Shown here in pieces: positions 1 through 8,259 of a DNA stretch of 64,000 nt (positions are counted from its first letter, which is position 1; each line of letters starts with the position of its first letter). The position numbers and the translations under genes are program-made. Below the pieces are notes generated by a model. It did no database searches and had not been told where the DNA came from. It was given only the letters and a program-made list of their open reading frames with translations. Source of the stretch: Streptomyces mobaraensis (GTDB lineage: Bacteria > Actinomycetota > Actinomycetes > Streptomycetales > Streptomycetaceae); the NCBI RefSeq assembly GCF_020099395.1, contig NZ_CP083590.1, positions 5,270,001 to 5,334,000 on the forward strand, in the 5' to 3' direction.

Positions 1-1536
1 GCGGTGGGCGAGCTCGGCGGCCAGTTCCACGTCGTGGGTGGCCAGGACGATCGCGTGGCCCTCGGCGGCCAGGCCGCGCAGGATCTCGACCAGGCGGGCC
101 TTCGCCGCGTAGTCCAGGCCGCGCGTCGGCTCGTCGAGGAGCAGCAGCGGCGGCCGGGCGGCGAGGACGACGGCGAGGGCGAGCGCGAGCCGCTGGCCCT
201 CGGAGAGGTCGCGCGGGTGGGCGTCGTCGGGGACGCCGGGGAGCAGGCCGGAGACGAGGTCGCGGCAGGTGCCGGGGGTGGCGGAGGCGTCGCGGTCGGC
301 GGCGGCGCACTCGGCGCCGACCGTGTCGGCGCAGAGCAGGTCGCGGGGTTCCTGCGGGACGAGGCCGACGTGCCGCAGCAGCTCGCGCGGGCCGGTGCGG
401 TGCGGGGCGGCACCGCCGACGGCGACCGTGCCGCGGGCCGGCTCGTGCATGCCGACGAGGGTGCGCAGCAGCGTGGACTTGCCGGCGCCGTTGCGGCCCA
501 TGAGGGCGATCGTCTCGCCCGGCCGGACGGTGAGGTCCACCCCGCGCAGGGCGTCCACCCGGCCGTGCCGGACGGCCAGGCCGGTCACCTGGGCGGCCGG
601 GGTGCCGGCCGGGGGCGCGGCCGGGGCGCCGCGCCGGAAGCGGCGGAAGTAACGGGAGGGACCGCGGGGCGCGTCCGCCGCGGCCGGGGCCGGCGGGGCG
701 GACGCGGCGGGCGGCGGGACGTCCGCGAGGCGCGCGCGGAGCGGCGCCGCGGCGCGCCGGGCGTCGCGCACGGTCAGCGGCGGCGGGGACCAGCCGGCGA
801 GCCGGCCGAGGGCGACGACGGGCGGGTGCACGGACGAGACGGCCATCACCTCGCCCGGCCCGCCGACGACGGGCGGCTCACCGGGCCCGGGCAGCAGCAC
901 CACCCGGTCCGCGTACTGCACCACCCGCTCCAGCCGGTGCTCGGCCAGCAGCACGGTGGTGCCGAGGTCGTGGACGAGCCGTTGCAGCACCGCGAGGACC
1001 TCCTCGGCGGCGGCCGGGTCGAGCGCGGACGTCGGCTCGTCGAGCACCAGGACGCGCGGGTGCGTCGTGAGCACCGAACCGATGGCGACGCGCTGCTGCT
1101 GGCCGCCGGAGAGGGTGCGCAGGGCGCGGTCGCGGAGGTCGGCGAGGCCGAGCAGGTCGAGGGTCTCCTCGACGCGGCGGCGCATGGTGTCGGCGGGCAG
1201 CCCCAACGACTCCATGCCGTACGCCAGTTCCTCCTCGACGGTGTCGGTGACGAAATGCGCGAGCGGGTCCTGCCCCACCGTGCCGACGACGTCGGCGAGT
1301 TCACGCGGCCGGTGGGTCCGGGTGTCGCGTCCGTCGACGGTGACCCGGCCGCGCAGCGTCCCGCCGGTGAAGTGCGGCACCAGCCCGCTCACGGCACCCA
1401 GCAGCGTCGACTTCCCGACCCCGGACGGCCCGACCAGCAGGCACAACTCCCCTTCGGGAACGGTCAGATCGAGATCCCGGAGGGTCGGCGCGGCGGCGTC
1501 GTGGTACGTCACCGTCACCTGCTCGAAGCGGATCAC
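1..1536 (-). CDS. ECF transporter double ATPase (EcfA-EcfA' fusion), cut by the window edge
   Basis: The ATP-hydrolysing subunit of an energy-coupling-factor importer, working at the inner face of the membrane. Two ABC modules are fused. The first has Walker A GPSGVGKST near residues 36-44, signature LSGGQQQR near 141 and Walker B VLVLDEP near 165. An Ala/Pro-rich linker follows, then a second module with Walker A GRNGAGKST near 345, signature LSEGQ near 443 and Walker B LLLLDEPTRGLD. The GTG start at 1536 overlaps the EcfT stop as GTGA, so the two are probably translationally coupled. The 3' end lies beyond base 1; 512 codons are visible. Fused EcfA1/A2 ATPases are common in actinobacteria. 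No substrate-binding S component is visible in the window; it may lie downstream, off the left edge. Confidence 0.95.
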   Translation of the reverse strand, partial: MIRFEQVTVTYHDAAAPTLRDLDLTVPEGELCLLVGPSGVGKSTLLGAVSGLVPHFTGGTLRGRVTVDGRDTRTHRPRELADVVGTVGQDPLAHFVTDTVEEELAYGMESLGLPADTMRRRVEETLDLLGLADLRDRALRTLSGGQQQRVAIGSVLTTHPRVLVLDEPTSALDPAAAEEVLAVLQRLVHDLGTTVLLAEHRLERVVQYADRVVLLPGPGEPPVVGGPGEVMAVSSVHPPVVALGRLAGWSPPPLTVRDARRAAAPLRARLADVPPPAASAPPAPAAADAPRGPSRYFRRFRRGAPAAPPAGTPAAQVTGLAVRHGRVDALRGVDLTVRPGETIALMGRNGAGKSTLLRTLVGMHEPARGTVAVGGAAPHRTGPRELLRHVGLVPQEPRDLLCADTVGAECAAADRDASATPGTCRDLVSGLLPGVPDDAHPRDLSEGQRLALALAVVLAARPPLLLLDEPTRGLDYAAKARLVEILRGLAAEGHAIVLATHDVELAAELAHR

Positions 1537-3158
1537 CGGGTGCGGCTCCTTCGGGGTGCTGCGGTGGGGGTGGCCGTGGGAGTGGCGGGGGCGGCGGCCG
1601 GACGTACCCGGGACGGCTCCGCGCCGGCGGCCGGGCGGCCCGGGGTGGGGGACGGATCCCCGCCGGTGCCGGGCCGGTTGCCGTCCCCGTCCGGCGCCGG
1701 ACGGCTCGGGGCCGCCTGCGGTCGGTCAGGGGTGCGCGGGTGCCGGTCGGAGGCCGGTGTGTGGTCCACCGGCCCCGGTGTGGCAGGGGCGGGGGCGGAG
1801 CCCGGCCGGCCCTCCGGGCTCGCGGACGGGTGGCCCGGGGCGAGGGACGGATTCCCGTCAGCGCCGGGCCGGTTGCCGTACCCGGACCCGTACCCGGACC
1901 CGTACTCGTATCCGTACGGAGACGGGTGGTCCCCCCGGTGCGAGGACGTGCCGCCGCGCCCGGCGGGCGGTGCCGCCGTGTCCCGGGCCGGGCCGTGGGC
2001 GGCGTCCGGGGCGGCCGGGTGGCCCGGGCCGGACGCCCGGGGTCCCGGGCCGGGTGAGGGCCGGCCCCGGTCGCGGGGCGCGCGCTCCCGGCCCTCCCCG
2101 CCACGCCGCCCGGGCAGGGGCAGGGCCGGCAGCAGGCCGACGAGGACGGAAAGCGCGGGCCACAAGGGCAGGGCCGGGGACGTCAGGGGGACGGCCGGGG
2201 GGTGGAGGGATTCCGGGGCGCGGGTGCCGGCCCACACCATCAGGGCCGTCACCGCCGCGCCCGAGCCCGCCACCAGCCACGCCGCCGCGTCCCAGCGGTC
2301 CGGGCGGTAGCGGGTGCGGACCGAGCGGCGGCCGCCCAGCCGCAGTCCGGCCAGGGCGGCGGCGACGCCGGCGAGCAGCAGGGGTGTCCCGTACCCGGCG
2401 CCCTCGTCGGCCAGCAGCCCGTACGTGCCGGCGCACACACCCAGCAGGCCGCCCAGGGTGAGGACGGCCGTGGTGCGCCGGACGGAGGGCGGGACCTGCG
2501 CGGTGCGGCCGTAGCCGCGCGCGTCCATGGCCGCCGCCAGGGCCACCGAACGTTCCAGAGCACCCTCCAGCACCGGCAGCCCCACCTGGAGCAGGCCGGC
2601 GAACCCCCGGTCCGGCCGGCCGCGCAACCGCCGCGCGGCGCGCACCCGTTGGACGTCCGCGACGAGGTTCGGCGCGAACGTCATGGCGACGACGACCGCG
2701 ACCCCCGCCTCGTACAGCGCCCCCGGCAGGGACTTCAACAGCCGCGCCGGGTTGGCGAGCGCGTTGGCGGCGCCCACGCAGACCAGCAGGGCGGCCAGCC
2801 GCAGGGCGTCGTACAGGGCGAACAGCAGACCCTCGGCCGTCACCCGGCCGCCGAGCCGCACACCCCGCGCCCAGTCGGGGAGCGGGACTTCGGGGAGGAC
2901 GACGACGGTGTGGGTGCCGGGGATCGGGGAGCCGAGGAAGAACGCGAACAGCAGCCGGATGCCGATCACCACGAGCCCGAGCTTGAGGAACGCCCCGTAA
3001 CTCCGCGCCCAGGGCGCGTCCGTGCGCCGGACCGCCACCACGTACCCGGCGACGGCCACCAGCAGCGCCAGCAGCAGCGGGTTGGTCGTCCGGGACGCGG
3101 CGGCGGCCAGCCCCAGCGCCCAGATCCACCACGCGCCGGGGTGCAGCGCCGGCGTCAC
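1533..3158 (-). CDS. EcfT-type transmembrane energy-coupling protein with a long low-complexity C-terminal tail
   Basis: The membrane coupling subunit of the ECF transporter. The first roughly 330 residues hold several hydrophobic segments and the EcfT coupling region that contacts the ATPases (ARRLRGR and, near residue 207, AMDARGYGR). The last 200 or so residues are Pro/Gly/Arg-rich with a Tyr-Gly stretch (YGYEYGSGYGSGYGN); EcfT proteins are usually about 250-330 aa, so this tail is unusual. The GTG start at 3158 is chosen because it makes a GTGA overlap with the upstream stop; an in-frame ATG at 3185 is possible. Third gene of a four-gene operon. Confidence 0.88.
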   Translation of the reverse strand: MTPALHPGAWWIWALGLAAAASRTTNPLLLALLVAVAGYVVAVRRTDAPWARSYGAFLKLGLVVIGIRLLFAFFLGSPIPGTHTVVVLPEVPLPDWARGVRLGGRVTAEGLLFALYDALRLAALLVCVGAANALANPARLLKSLPGALYEAGVAVVVAMTFAPNLVADVQRVRAARRLRGRPDRGFAGLLQVGLPVLEGALERSVALAAAMDARGYGRTAQVPPSVRRTTAVLTLGGLLGVCAGTYGLLADEGAGYGTPLLLAGVAAALAGLRLGGRRSVRTRYRPDRWDAAAWLVAGSGAAVTALMVWAGTRAPESLHPPAVPLTSPALPLWPALSVLVGLLPALPLPGRRGGEGRERAPRDRGRPSPGPGPRASGPGHPAAPDAAHGPARDTAAPPAGRGGTSSHRGDHPSPYGYEYGSGYGSGYGNRPGADGNPSLAPGHPSASPEGRPGSAPAPATPGPVDHTPASDRHPRTPDRPQAAPSRPAPDGDGNRPGTGGDPSPTPGRPAAGAEPSRVRPAAAPATPTATPTAAPRRSRTR

Positions 3159-3868
3159 CGCGCGCGCCGGCGGCGCGCCTGCCACACGCCGGCGGCGCCG
3201 AGGGCGACGACGGCCGCGACGCCGCCGATCAGGCCGGCGGAGGGGCCGCCTCCGTCATCCGCCGGTTCGGCCCTCGGCTTCTCGGACTTCGGCCTCTCGG
3301 ACTTCGGCGCGGTGGCGTCCGCCTTCTCGCCGCAGCCCGTCCGCGGGTAGCCCTCGATGCCGCACAGCAGGGCGGCCGAGTTGTAGCGCAGCGGCTTGGC
3401 GACGGCCGCGAGCGCGTCGGCGGCCGAGGCGTCGTCCGCGACCCGCGCGCAGGCGGTCCGGGCCGCGGGCGGGCGTTCGCCGCCGGGGGCGTCGGCGGGC
3501 GTGCCGAAGTCAAGGACGACGGCGATCCGCTTGCCGCCGCCCCGGGCGGGCGTCCGGTCGCAGACGGCGGCGAAGTCCGGTGCGGTACGCGGCTTCGTCG
3601 CGTCGGAGGAGTCCGCGCTGACGGCGAAGCGGAAGCCGACGGTGTCGCCGTCGCCGGGCCGGGCCGTGGACGGGCCCTGGGTGGCGTACGTCCAGCCGTG
3701 GCTCCCGTCCTTCCCGTCGGCCTGCTTCTTGCCGTCGGCCTGCCAGAACGACCAGTAGCGGTAGCCGGCCGCGTGCGCGGGCGCGGCGGCCGTCACCCCG
3801 GCGAGGACCGCCAGCAGGCCGGCGAGCAGCCGGGCCGCGGTGGTGCGGAAGGAGGGGACAGCGGTCAC
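3155..3868 (-). CDS. Exported, C-terminally anchored protein with a possible transcobalamin beta-like (DUF4430-like) domain
   Basis: The start is a GTG at 3868, overlapping the upstream stop as GTGA. Of 237 residues, the first 34 or so form a signal peptide ending AHA-A. The mature part begins with an aromatic block (YRYWSFW) followed by PGDGDTVGFRF, a pattern that recalls the C-terminal beta domain of transcobalamin/intrinsic factor (a W-rich strand, then P-x-D-G-E/D-T). Four cysteines are visible, the last pair in CGIEGYPRTGC. A Lys/Glu/Pro-rich linker and a C-terminal membrane helix (about 213-232) follow, with a basic tail. Location and coupling suggest it works with the alpha/alpha-barrel protein upstream and the ECF transporter downstream. 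The function is inferred, not shown. Confidence 0.75.
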   Translation of the reverse strand: MTAVPSFRTTAARLLAGLLAVLAGVTAAAPAHAAGYRYWSFWQADGKKQADGKDGSHGWTYATQGPSTARPGDGDTVGFRFAVSADSSDATKPRTAPDFAAVCDRTPARGGGKRIAVVLDFGTPADAPGGERPPAARTACARVADDASAADALAAVAKPLRYNSAALLCGIEGYPRTGCGEKADATAPKSERPKSEKPRAEPADDGGGPSAGLIGGVAAVVALGAAGVWQARRRRAR

Positions 3869-5199
3869 CGCTGCTTCTTCCGGCGGTTGCTGAAGAGGAA
3901 GCCCACGCCGACGGCGGCGACGAAGGCGACGGCCACGAACCACCAGTTACCGGACGACGAGTCCTTCTCGTCGTTCTTCTTCTCGTCGGACTTCGCGACG
4001 GACTCCGGGGCCGGGCCGGTCGCGTTCAGCTTCTGTACGAGGTCGGTGCCGCCGAAGTCGCGCGGGTCGGCGCCCGCCGCGCGGGCCGCGAGCACCAGCT
4101 TGGCCAGCCGGCCGGGGTCGCCCTTGCGGTTGTCGCCCTCGGCCCACGCCAGGGTCTTGCTGTCGGCCGACTTCAGCCAGTCCAGCGCCTTGCCGGCCGC
4201 CTCGCGGTGGCCGCCCGCGGCGAGCGCGGTGACCGCGTCGGCGGTGGTGCCGTAGTCGGGGCCCTTGGGGGCGCCGGGCATGGACGCCTCCAGGTGGCCG
4301 CGGCCGGCGTCGAGCTTCTTCGCCAGGTACGCGGCGGAGGCCGCGGCGGCGGCGGGCGCGTCCTTCGGCTTGGCCTTCTCGTCGCCGCCGGAGCAGGCGA
4401 GCGGCTGGACGGGCTTGTCCTCCTTGCCGACCGGTTCGACGAGGTAGCCCTTGCCGAGGGCGGCCGTGGCGGCCGTGGTGGCCGCGGCGGACGCGAAGTT
4501 GTCGGCGTTGAGCTTGCCCTTCTGCGGCGCCCACGCGAACGCGCCGCGCTCACCCTCCGGCGCGTCGCAGCCGAGCTGGAAGGTGAGGAGCGCGTCGTAG
4601 GGGCTCTTGCCGTCCTTGGACCGGACCTTCGCCGGGTCCTGGCCGGCCGCGGCGAACGCGCCGACGGCGGCGGCCGTGGAGTTGGCGTTGCTCTCGGCGC
4701 CGGGGTTCATGCCCCAGCCGCCGTCCCCGTTCTGGTGGCCTTTCAGCCAGGCCAGGCCCTTCTCGACCTGCTCGCCGCGCCCGCCGACCGCCGCGAGCGC
4801 CTGCACGGCGGCGGCGGTCTGGTCGGGGAACTCGTCCTTGGCCGCGTCGCACGGCTTCCCGGTGTCGGCCCGGAAGCCCGGGAACCCGCCGTCCGCGCAC
4901 TGCTGCCCGGCCAGCCAGTCGATCGCCGGCCTGGCCGGGGTGACGCCCATGGAGTGCTGGGCGAGGAACGCCAGCGACTGCCGGAAGACGCCGTCGAACT
5001 TCGGGTCGGCACTGCCGTAGAGGCCGGGGGCGGCACTTGAGGAGGAGGGGGCCGACGGGGACGCGTCGGCGAGGGCGGCCGGGACGGCGACGGCGCTCAG
5101 AACGGCCGCGCCGGCCAGGACCACGGCCCCCTTGCGGGCCAGGGCGCCGCTACGGGGACGGGTGGCCCTGCGGGTACGGGCGGCGGGGGAGGGAGCCAT
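3865..5199 (-). CDS. Exported, membrane-anchored prenyltransferase/squalene-cyclase-like repeat protein (transcobalamin alpha-like)
   Basis: First gene of the ECF operon; 444 aa from an ATG at 5199. An arginine-rich signal sequence ends around ALADASP and a Ser/Pro linker follows. The body has repeats of the alpha/alpha-barrel type seen in terpene cyclases, prenyltransferases and vertebrate cobalamin-binding proteins (QCADGGFPGF, HQNGDGGWGM). A Lys/Asp/Ser-rich spacer leads to a membrane helix (WWFVAVAFVAAVGVGFLF) and a basic tail, so it should sit outside the cell tethered to the membrane. No catalytic DDXX or DXDD motif is evident, so a ligand-binding role is more likely than an enzyme. I saw no cobalamin riboswitch in the bases upstream. 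Confidence 0.8.
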   Translation of the reverse strand: MAPSPAARTRRATRPRSGALARKGAVVLAGAAVLSAVAVPAALADASPSAPSSSSAAPGLYGSADPKFDGVFRQSLAFLAQHSMGVTPARPAIDWLAGQQCADGGFPGFRADTGKPCDAAKDEFPDQTAAAVQALAAVGGRGEQVEKGLAWLKGHQNGDGGWGMNPGAESNANSTAAAVGAFAAAGQDPAKVRSKDGKSPYDALLTFQLGCDAPEGERGAFAWAPQKGKLNADNFASAAATTAATAALGKGYLVEPVGKEDKPVQPLACSGGDEKAKPKDAPAAAAASAAYLAKKLDAGRGHLEASMPGAPKGPDYGTTADAVTALAAGGHREAAGKALDWLKSADSKTLAWAEGDNRKGDPGRLAKLVLAARAAGADPRDFGGTDLVQKLNATGPAPESVAKSDEKKNDEKDSSSGNWWFVAVAFVAAVGVGFLFSNRRKKQR

Positions 5200-5416
5200 G
5201 GGGGTGGGGTGCCTCTCGGGGTCGCGGCGGCGGCGTGGGCGCTCTTGTCGATTTGTGCCCACTTTAACCGGGCGGGGGGAGGGGGCCGGGGCTGCGGGCC
5301 GATCGGGGGCGGGGCCGGTCCAAGGCGCCCGTCGGCACCGCTCGGCGCCGCCGCGCGGTGCCGGCCACAAGGCGGCCGAGCCGCCGGTATTGCTCAGCGC
5401 CGCGCACCGGTACCGC

Positions 5417-6031
5417 TCAGCGTCGTCCGATCAAGCCGCACACCGTCTCGATGTCGATCTTCACCTGGGCGATGGACGCCCGCCCCGACAGCCAGGTGAT
5501 CAGTGCCGAGTGCCAGGTGTGCTCGATCACCCGGACCACCGACAGCTGTTCCGGGCCGGGCGGTACCGGCAGGTCCATCGCGTCGACGATGATCGCCGTG
5601 GTCAGCCGGGAGACCGCGTCCACTTCGGCGCTGACCGAGCGGTCGGCGAAGGTCAGGGCGCGGACCATGGCGTCGGCGAGGTGCGGTTCGCGCTGCATGG
5701 CGCGGAAGGCGCGCATCAGGGTGCCGGCGACGCGGGCGGCCGGGTCGGTCTCCGTCGGCGGGCGTTTGCGCAGCGTCTCGTGGAGCTGCTCCAACTGGTC
5801 CTGCATGGTGGCGACCAGCAGATGGATCTTGGAGGGGAAGTAGCGGTAGAGCGTGCCCAGGGCGACGTTCGACGACTCGGCCACCTCGCGCATCTGGACC
5901 GCGTCGAAGCCGCCGCGGCTCGCCAGCCGGGTGGTGGCGGCGAGGATGCTGCGCCGCCGTGCCTCCTGACGCTGGGTCAGCGGGGCGGCCGGGGCGGAGG
6001 CGGCTCTCGGGTCTGCGGTCTTCTGTCCCAC
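5417..6031 (-). CDS. TetR-family regulator, KstR-like
   Basis: 204 aa from a GTG at 6031, with GAGGAA 9 bases upstream. The N-terminal helix-turn-helix reads RRSILAATTRLASRGGFDAV then VALGTLYRYFPSKIHLLVAT. This closely matches the M. tuberculosis/Rhodococcus KstR DNA-binding region as I remember it, and the ligand domain keeps similar blocks (EPHLADAMVRALTFAD, WHSALITWLSGRAS). KstR represses sterol/fatty-acid-ring catabolism genes and is released by acyl-CoA thioester ligands. Two exact KstR-type sites lie between this gene and the divergent glycosyltransferase operon, suggesting autoregulation plus control of that operon. The true ligand here is unknown. Confidence 0.9.
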   Translation of the reverse strand: MGQKTADPRAASAPAAPLTQRQEARRRSILAATTRLASRGGFDAVQMREVAESSNVALGTLYRYFPSKIHLLVATMQDQLEQLHETLRKRPPTETDPAARVAGTLMRAFRAMQREPHLADAMVRALTFADRSVSAEVDAVSRLTTAIIVDAMDLPVPPGPEQLSVVRVIEHTWHSALITWLSGRASIAQVKIDIETVCGLIGRR

Positions 6032-6101
6032 GTCGGTGCGTTCCTCTGCAGGGGGCGGTCGCCAGCATGATGGCAGGGCGCGGTTCAGTGACGCGAATCA
6101 C

Positions 6102-6115
6102 TGGAACGTGTTCCA
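6102..6115. promoter_or_regulatory. KstR-type operator 1
   Basis: TGGAACGTGTTCCA fits the published KstR consensus TNNAACNNGTTNNA at every fixed position and is a 6-bp inverted repeat around GT. It lies about 70 bp upstream of the kstR-like start, so autoregulation is likely. Confidence 0.85.
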
Positions 6116-6326
6116 CATTAGCGGCCCGGCCGGCCCGCGCCCCAGGTCCGCGGCCGGACGGGGTGAGGCGCGGTGGGGGCGGGTCCAACCCGGCCGGGGC
6201 GCGCGAGAGTGCGTCGGGGGCGCGCTGTGGCCCGGGTGGGAGCGGTCCGTATCGCCGCCCGCCGGTGGCTCGGGTACGTTCTGGACTTGTCGGGCGTTCC
6301 GCCGGTTTCCCAGCCGGCCGGGATAG

Positions 6327-6340
6327 TGAAACTTGTTCTA
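6327..6340. promoter_or_regulatory. KstR-type operator 2, overlapping a promoter
   Basis: TGAAACTTGTTCTA also fits TNNAACNNGTTNNA exactly. It overlaps the putative -35 of the glycosyltransferase promoter (TTGTTC at 6333-6338, 17-base spacer, TTACGC at 6356-6361), the position expected for repression. Confidence 0.82.
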
Positions 6341-6395
6341 GAGAATCGGGAGCGGTTACGCTCCCGCTGAACCGCAGGAAGAATGGGGGCCGCGA

Positions 6396-7772
6396 GTGAC
6401 CGCTGAGACCGCCCAGGCAGTCGGGTCACGTCCGCTCCCCGCGGTGTCCCCGGCCGGGGACGACGCGCCGCTGCGCATCGCGCTGCTGTCGTACAAGGGC
6501 AACCCGTTCTGCGGCGGCCAGGGCGTCTACGTGCGCCACCTCTCCCGCGAACTGGCCCGGCTCGGCCACTCCGTCGAGGTGATCGGCGCCCAGCCGTACC
6601 CCGTCCTGGACGAGGGCGTCACCCTCACCGAGCTCCCCAGCCTGGACCTCTACCGGCAGCCCGACCCCTTCCGCACCCCGAAGCGCGACGAGTACCGCGA
6701 CTGGGTCGACGCGCTGGAGGTCGGCACCATGTGGACCGGCGGCTTCCCCGAGCCGCTCACCTTCTCGCTGCGCGCCCGGCGCCATCTGGCCGCCCGCCGC
6801 GGCGACTTCGACGTCGTCCACGACAACCAGACGCTCGGCTACGGCCTGCTCGCCGACCTCGGCGCCCCGCTGGTCACCACCGTCCACCACCCGGTCACCG
6901 TCGACCGACGGCTGGAGCTGGACGCCGCGGGGGACGACTGGAAGCGCCGGCTCTCCGTCCGCCGCTGGTACGGCTTCACCCGCATGCAGGAGCGGGTGGC
7001 CCGCTGCCTGCCGTCGATCGTCACCGTCTCCGGCTCGTCCCGGCAGGAGATCGTCGACCACCTCGGGGTGCGCCCGGAGCGCGTCCACGTGGTGCCGATA
7101 GGCGCCGACACCGACCTCTTCTCGCCCGACCCGTCGGTCCCCGTGATCCCGGGCCGGATCGTCACCACCTCCAGCGCCGACGTCCCGCTCAAGGGCCTGG
7201 TGTACCTGGTCGAGGCGCTGGCGAAGGTGCGGACGGAGAACCCGGACGCGCACCTCGTCGTCGTCGGCCGGCGCGCGGACGACGGGCCGGTGGCGCGGGC
7301 CATCGAGACGTACGGGCTGGAAGGCGCCGTGGAGTTCGTCAAGGGCATCAGCGACGCCGAGCTGGTGAACCTGGTGCGCGGCGCCCAGGTCGCCTGCGTG
7401 CCGTCGCTGTACGAGGGCTTCTCGCTGCCCGCCGCCGAGGCCATGGCCACCGGGACGCCGCTGGTGGCCACCACCGGCGGGGCGATCCCCGAGGTCGCCG
7501 GCCCCGACGGCGAGACCTGCCTCGCCGTCCCGCCGGGCGACGCGGACGCCCTCGCCGGCGCCCTGAAACGGCTCCTCGGCGACGGGGAACTGCGCCGCCG
7601 CCTCGGTGCCGCCGGACGCGAGCGGGTGCTCGCCCGCTTCACCTGGCGGCAGGCGGCCATCGGGACCGCCGAACGCTACCGGGCCTCGATCGAGCGGGCC
7701 GCGGCGGCGAGAGCCCGGGCCCGCAGCGGCGCGGGCCCGCTGCCCGTACGGACTTCCCGCGCCCGCCCGTAG
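6396..7772 (+). CDS. GT4-family glycosyltransferase
   Basis: 458 aa from a GTG at 6396. A retaining GT-B fold glycosyltransferase: the N-terminal acceptor domain opens with IALLSYKGNPFCGGQGVYV, the usual glycine-rich loop. The C-terminal nucleotide-sugar domain has the GT4 E-x7-E signature in PSLYEGFSLPAAEAMATG. It is the first gene of a plus-strand operon with a methyltransferase and a prenyltransferase-fold protein, and its promoter carries a KstR-type operator. The acceptor is not evident; cell-envelope glycolipid or lipid-linked sugar work is a reasonable guess. The C-terminal 25 residues are Arg/Ala-rich. Confidence 0.92.
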   Translation: MTAETAQAVGSRPLPAVSPAGDDAPLRIALLSYKGNPFCGGQGVYVRHLSRELARLGHSVEVIGAQPYPVLDEGVTLTELPSLDLYRQPDPFRTPKRDEYRDWVDALEVGTMWTGGFPEPLTFSLRARRHLAARRGDFDVVHDNQTLGYGLLADLGAPLVTTVHHPVTVDRRLELDAAGDDWKRRLSVRRWYGFTRMQERVARCLPSIVTVSGSSRQEIVDHLGVRPERVHVVPIGADTDLFSPDPSVPVIPGRIVTTSSADVPLKGLVYLVEALAKVRTENPDAHLVVVGRRADDGPVARAIETYGLEGAVEFVKGISDAELVNLVRGAQVACVPSLYEGFSLPAAEAMATGTPLVATTGGAIPEVAGPDGETCLAVPPGDADALAGALKRLLGDGELRRRLGAAGRERVLARFTWRQAAIGTAERYRASIERAAAARARARSGAGPLPVRTSRARP

Positions 7773-8259
7773 GGGGCGGGACAGCACCCGTAGGGGGACG
7801 GCCGCACCTGTGGGGAGAAACGATCCCGTAGGGGGACAGGCGCCCCCGCGGGGCGGATCCCCTCCGGGGCGCCGGACCCTCGGGGGCGAATCGGCCCGCA
7901 GGGGGCGGACCGCCCTTGAGGGATGCCGGTCCCCTGGGGACCACCGGCCCCTTGGGGACGCCCGAACCCCTAGGGTTCGAACGGCTCCTAGGGTCCGAAC
8001 GGCTCCTAGGGTCCGAACGGCTCCTAGGGGCCGAAGGACGGCCCCGGTTCGATCGGCTCCCAGGATCCCAACCACCCGGGTCCGAACGGCCCGGACCAGA
8101 ACGCCCTCCAGGGGCCGAACGCCCCTGGAACACCGGACGGTTCCCCCCGGGAACCGACCGACCGCCGCCCCCACGGGGCGGCACCGCTTCCGCGCGGCAG
8201 CCCGCCCGGGCGGGCGCCGACCGTCACTGACCTGCCCCGTCGGACGAAAGCAGACCTCC
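7773..8259. other. 487-bp repeat-rich spacer inside the glycosyltransferase operon
   Basis: No convincing gene. The stretch is rich in short G- and C-runs, CCTAGGG and CGTAGGGGG words, and holds the tandem repeat listed separately. An open frame at 7916-8230 exists only because the repeat unit is a multiple of three. Confidence 0.6.
7978..8031. repeat. 18-bp tandem repeat, three copies
   Basis: CGAACGGCTCCTAGGGTC at 7978-7995 and 7996-8013, then a copy differing by one base at 8014-8031. Degenerate relatives flank it on both sides. Each unit contains the palindrome CCTAGG. Confidence 0.9.

Noticed and set aside
4..2310. A 768-codon open frame on the plus strand opposite the ECF genes
   Set aside because: The composition is Arg/Gly/Ala-only and no domain is visible; the opposite strand carries clear EcfA and EcfT motifs. 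High GC keeps antisense frames open.
5200..5420. Possible cobalamin riboswitch before the transcobalamin-like operon
   Set aside because: I looked for the conserved B12-box and adjacent motifs on the minus strand and did not see them.
7916..8230. A 104-codon frame with ERLLGS repeats in the operon spacer
   Set aside because: The frame is produced by 18-bp tandem repeats (a multiple of three); no ribosome-binding site and no natural protein composition.
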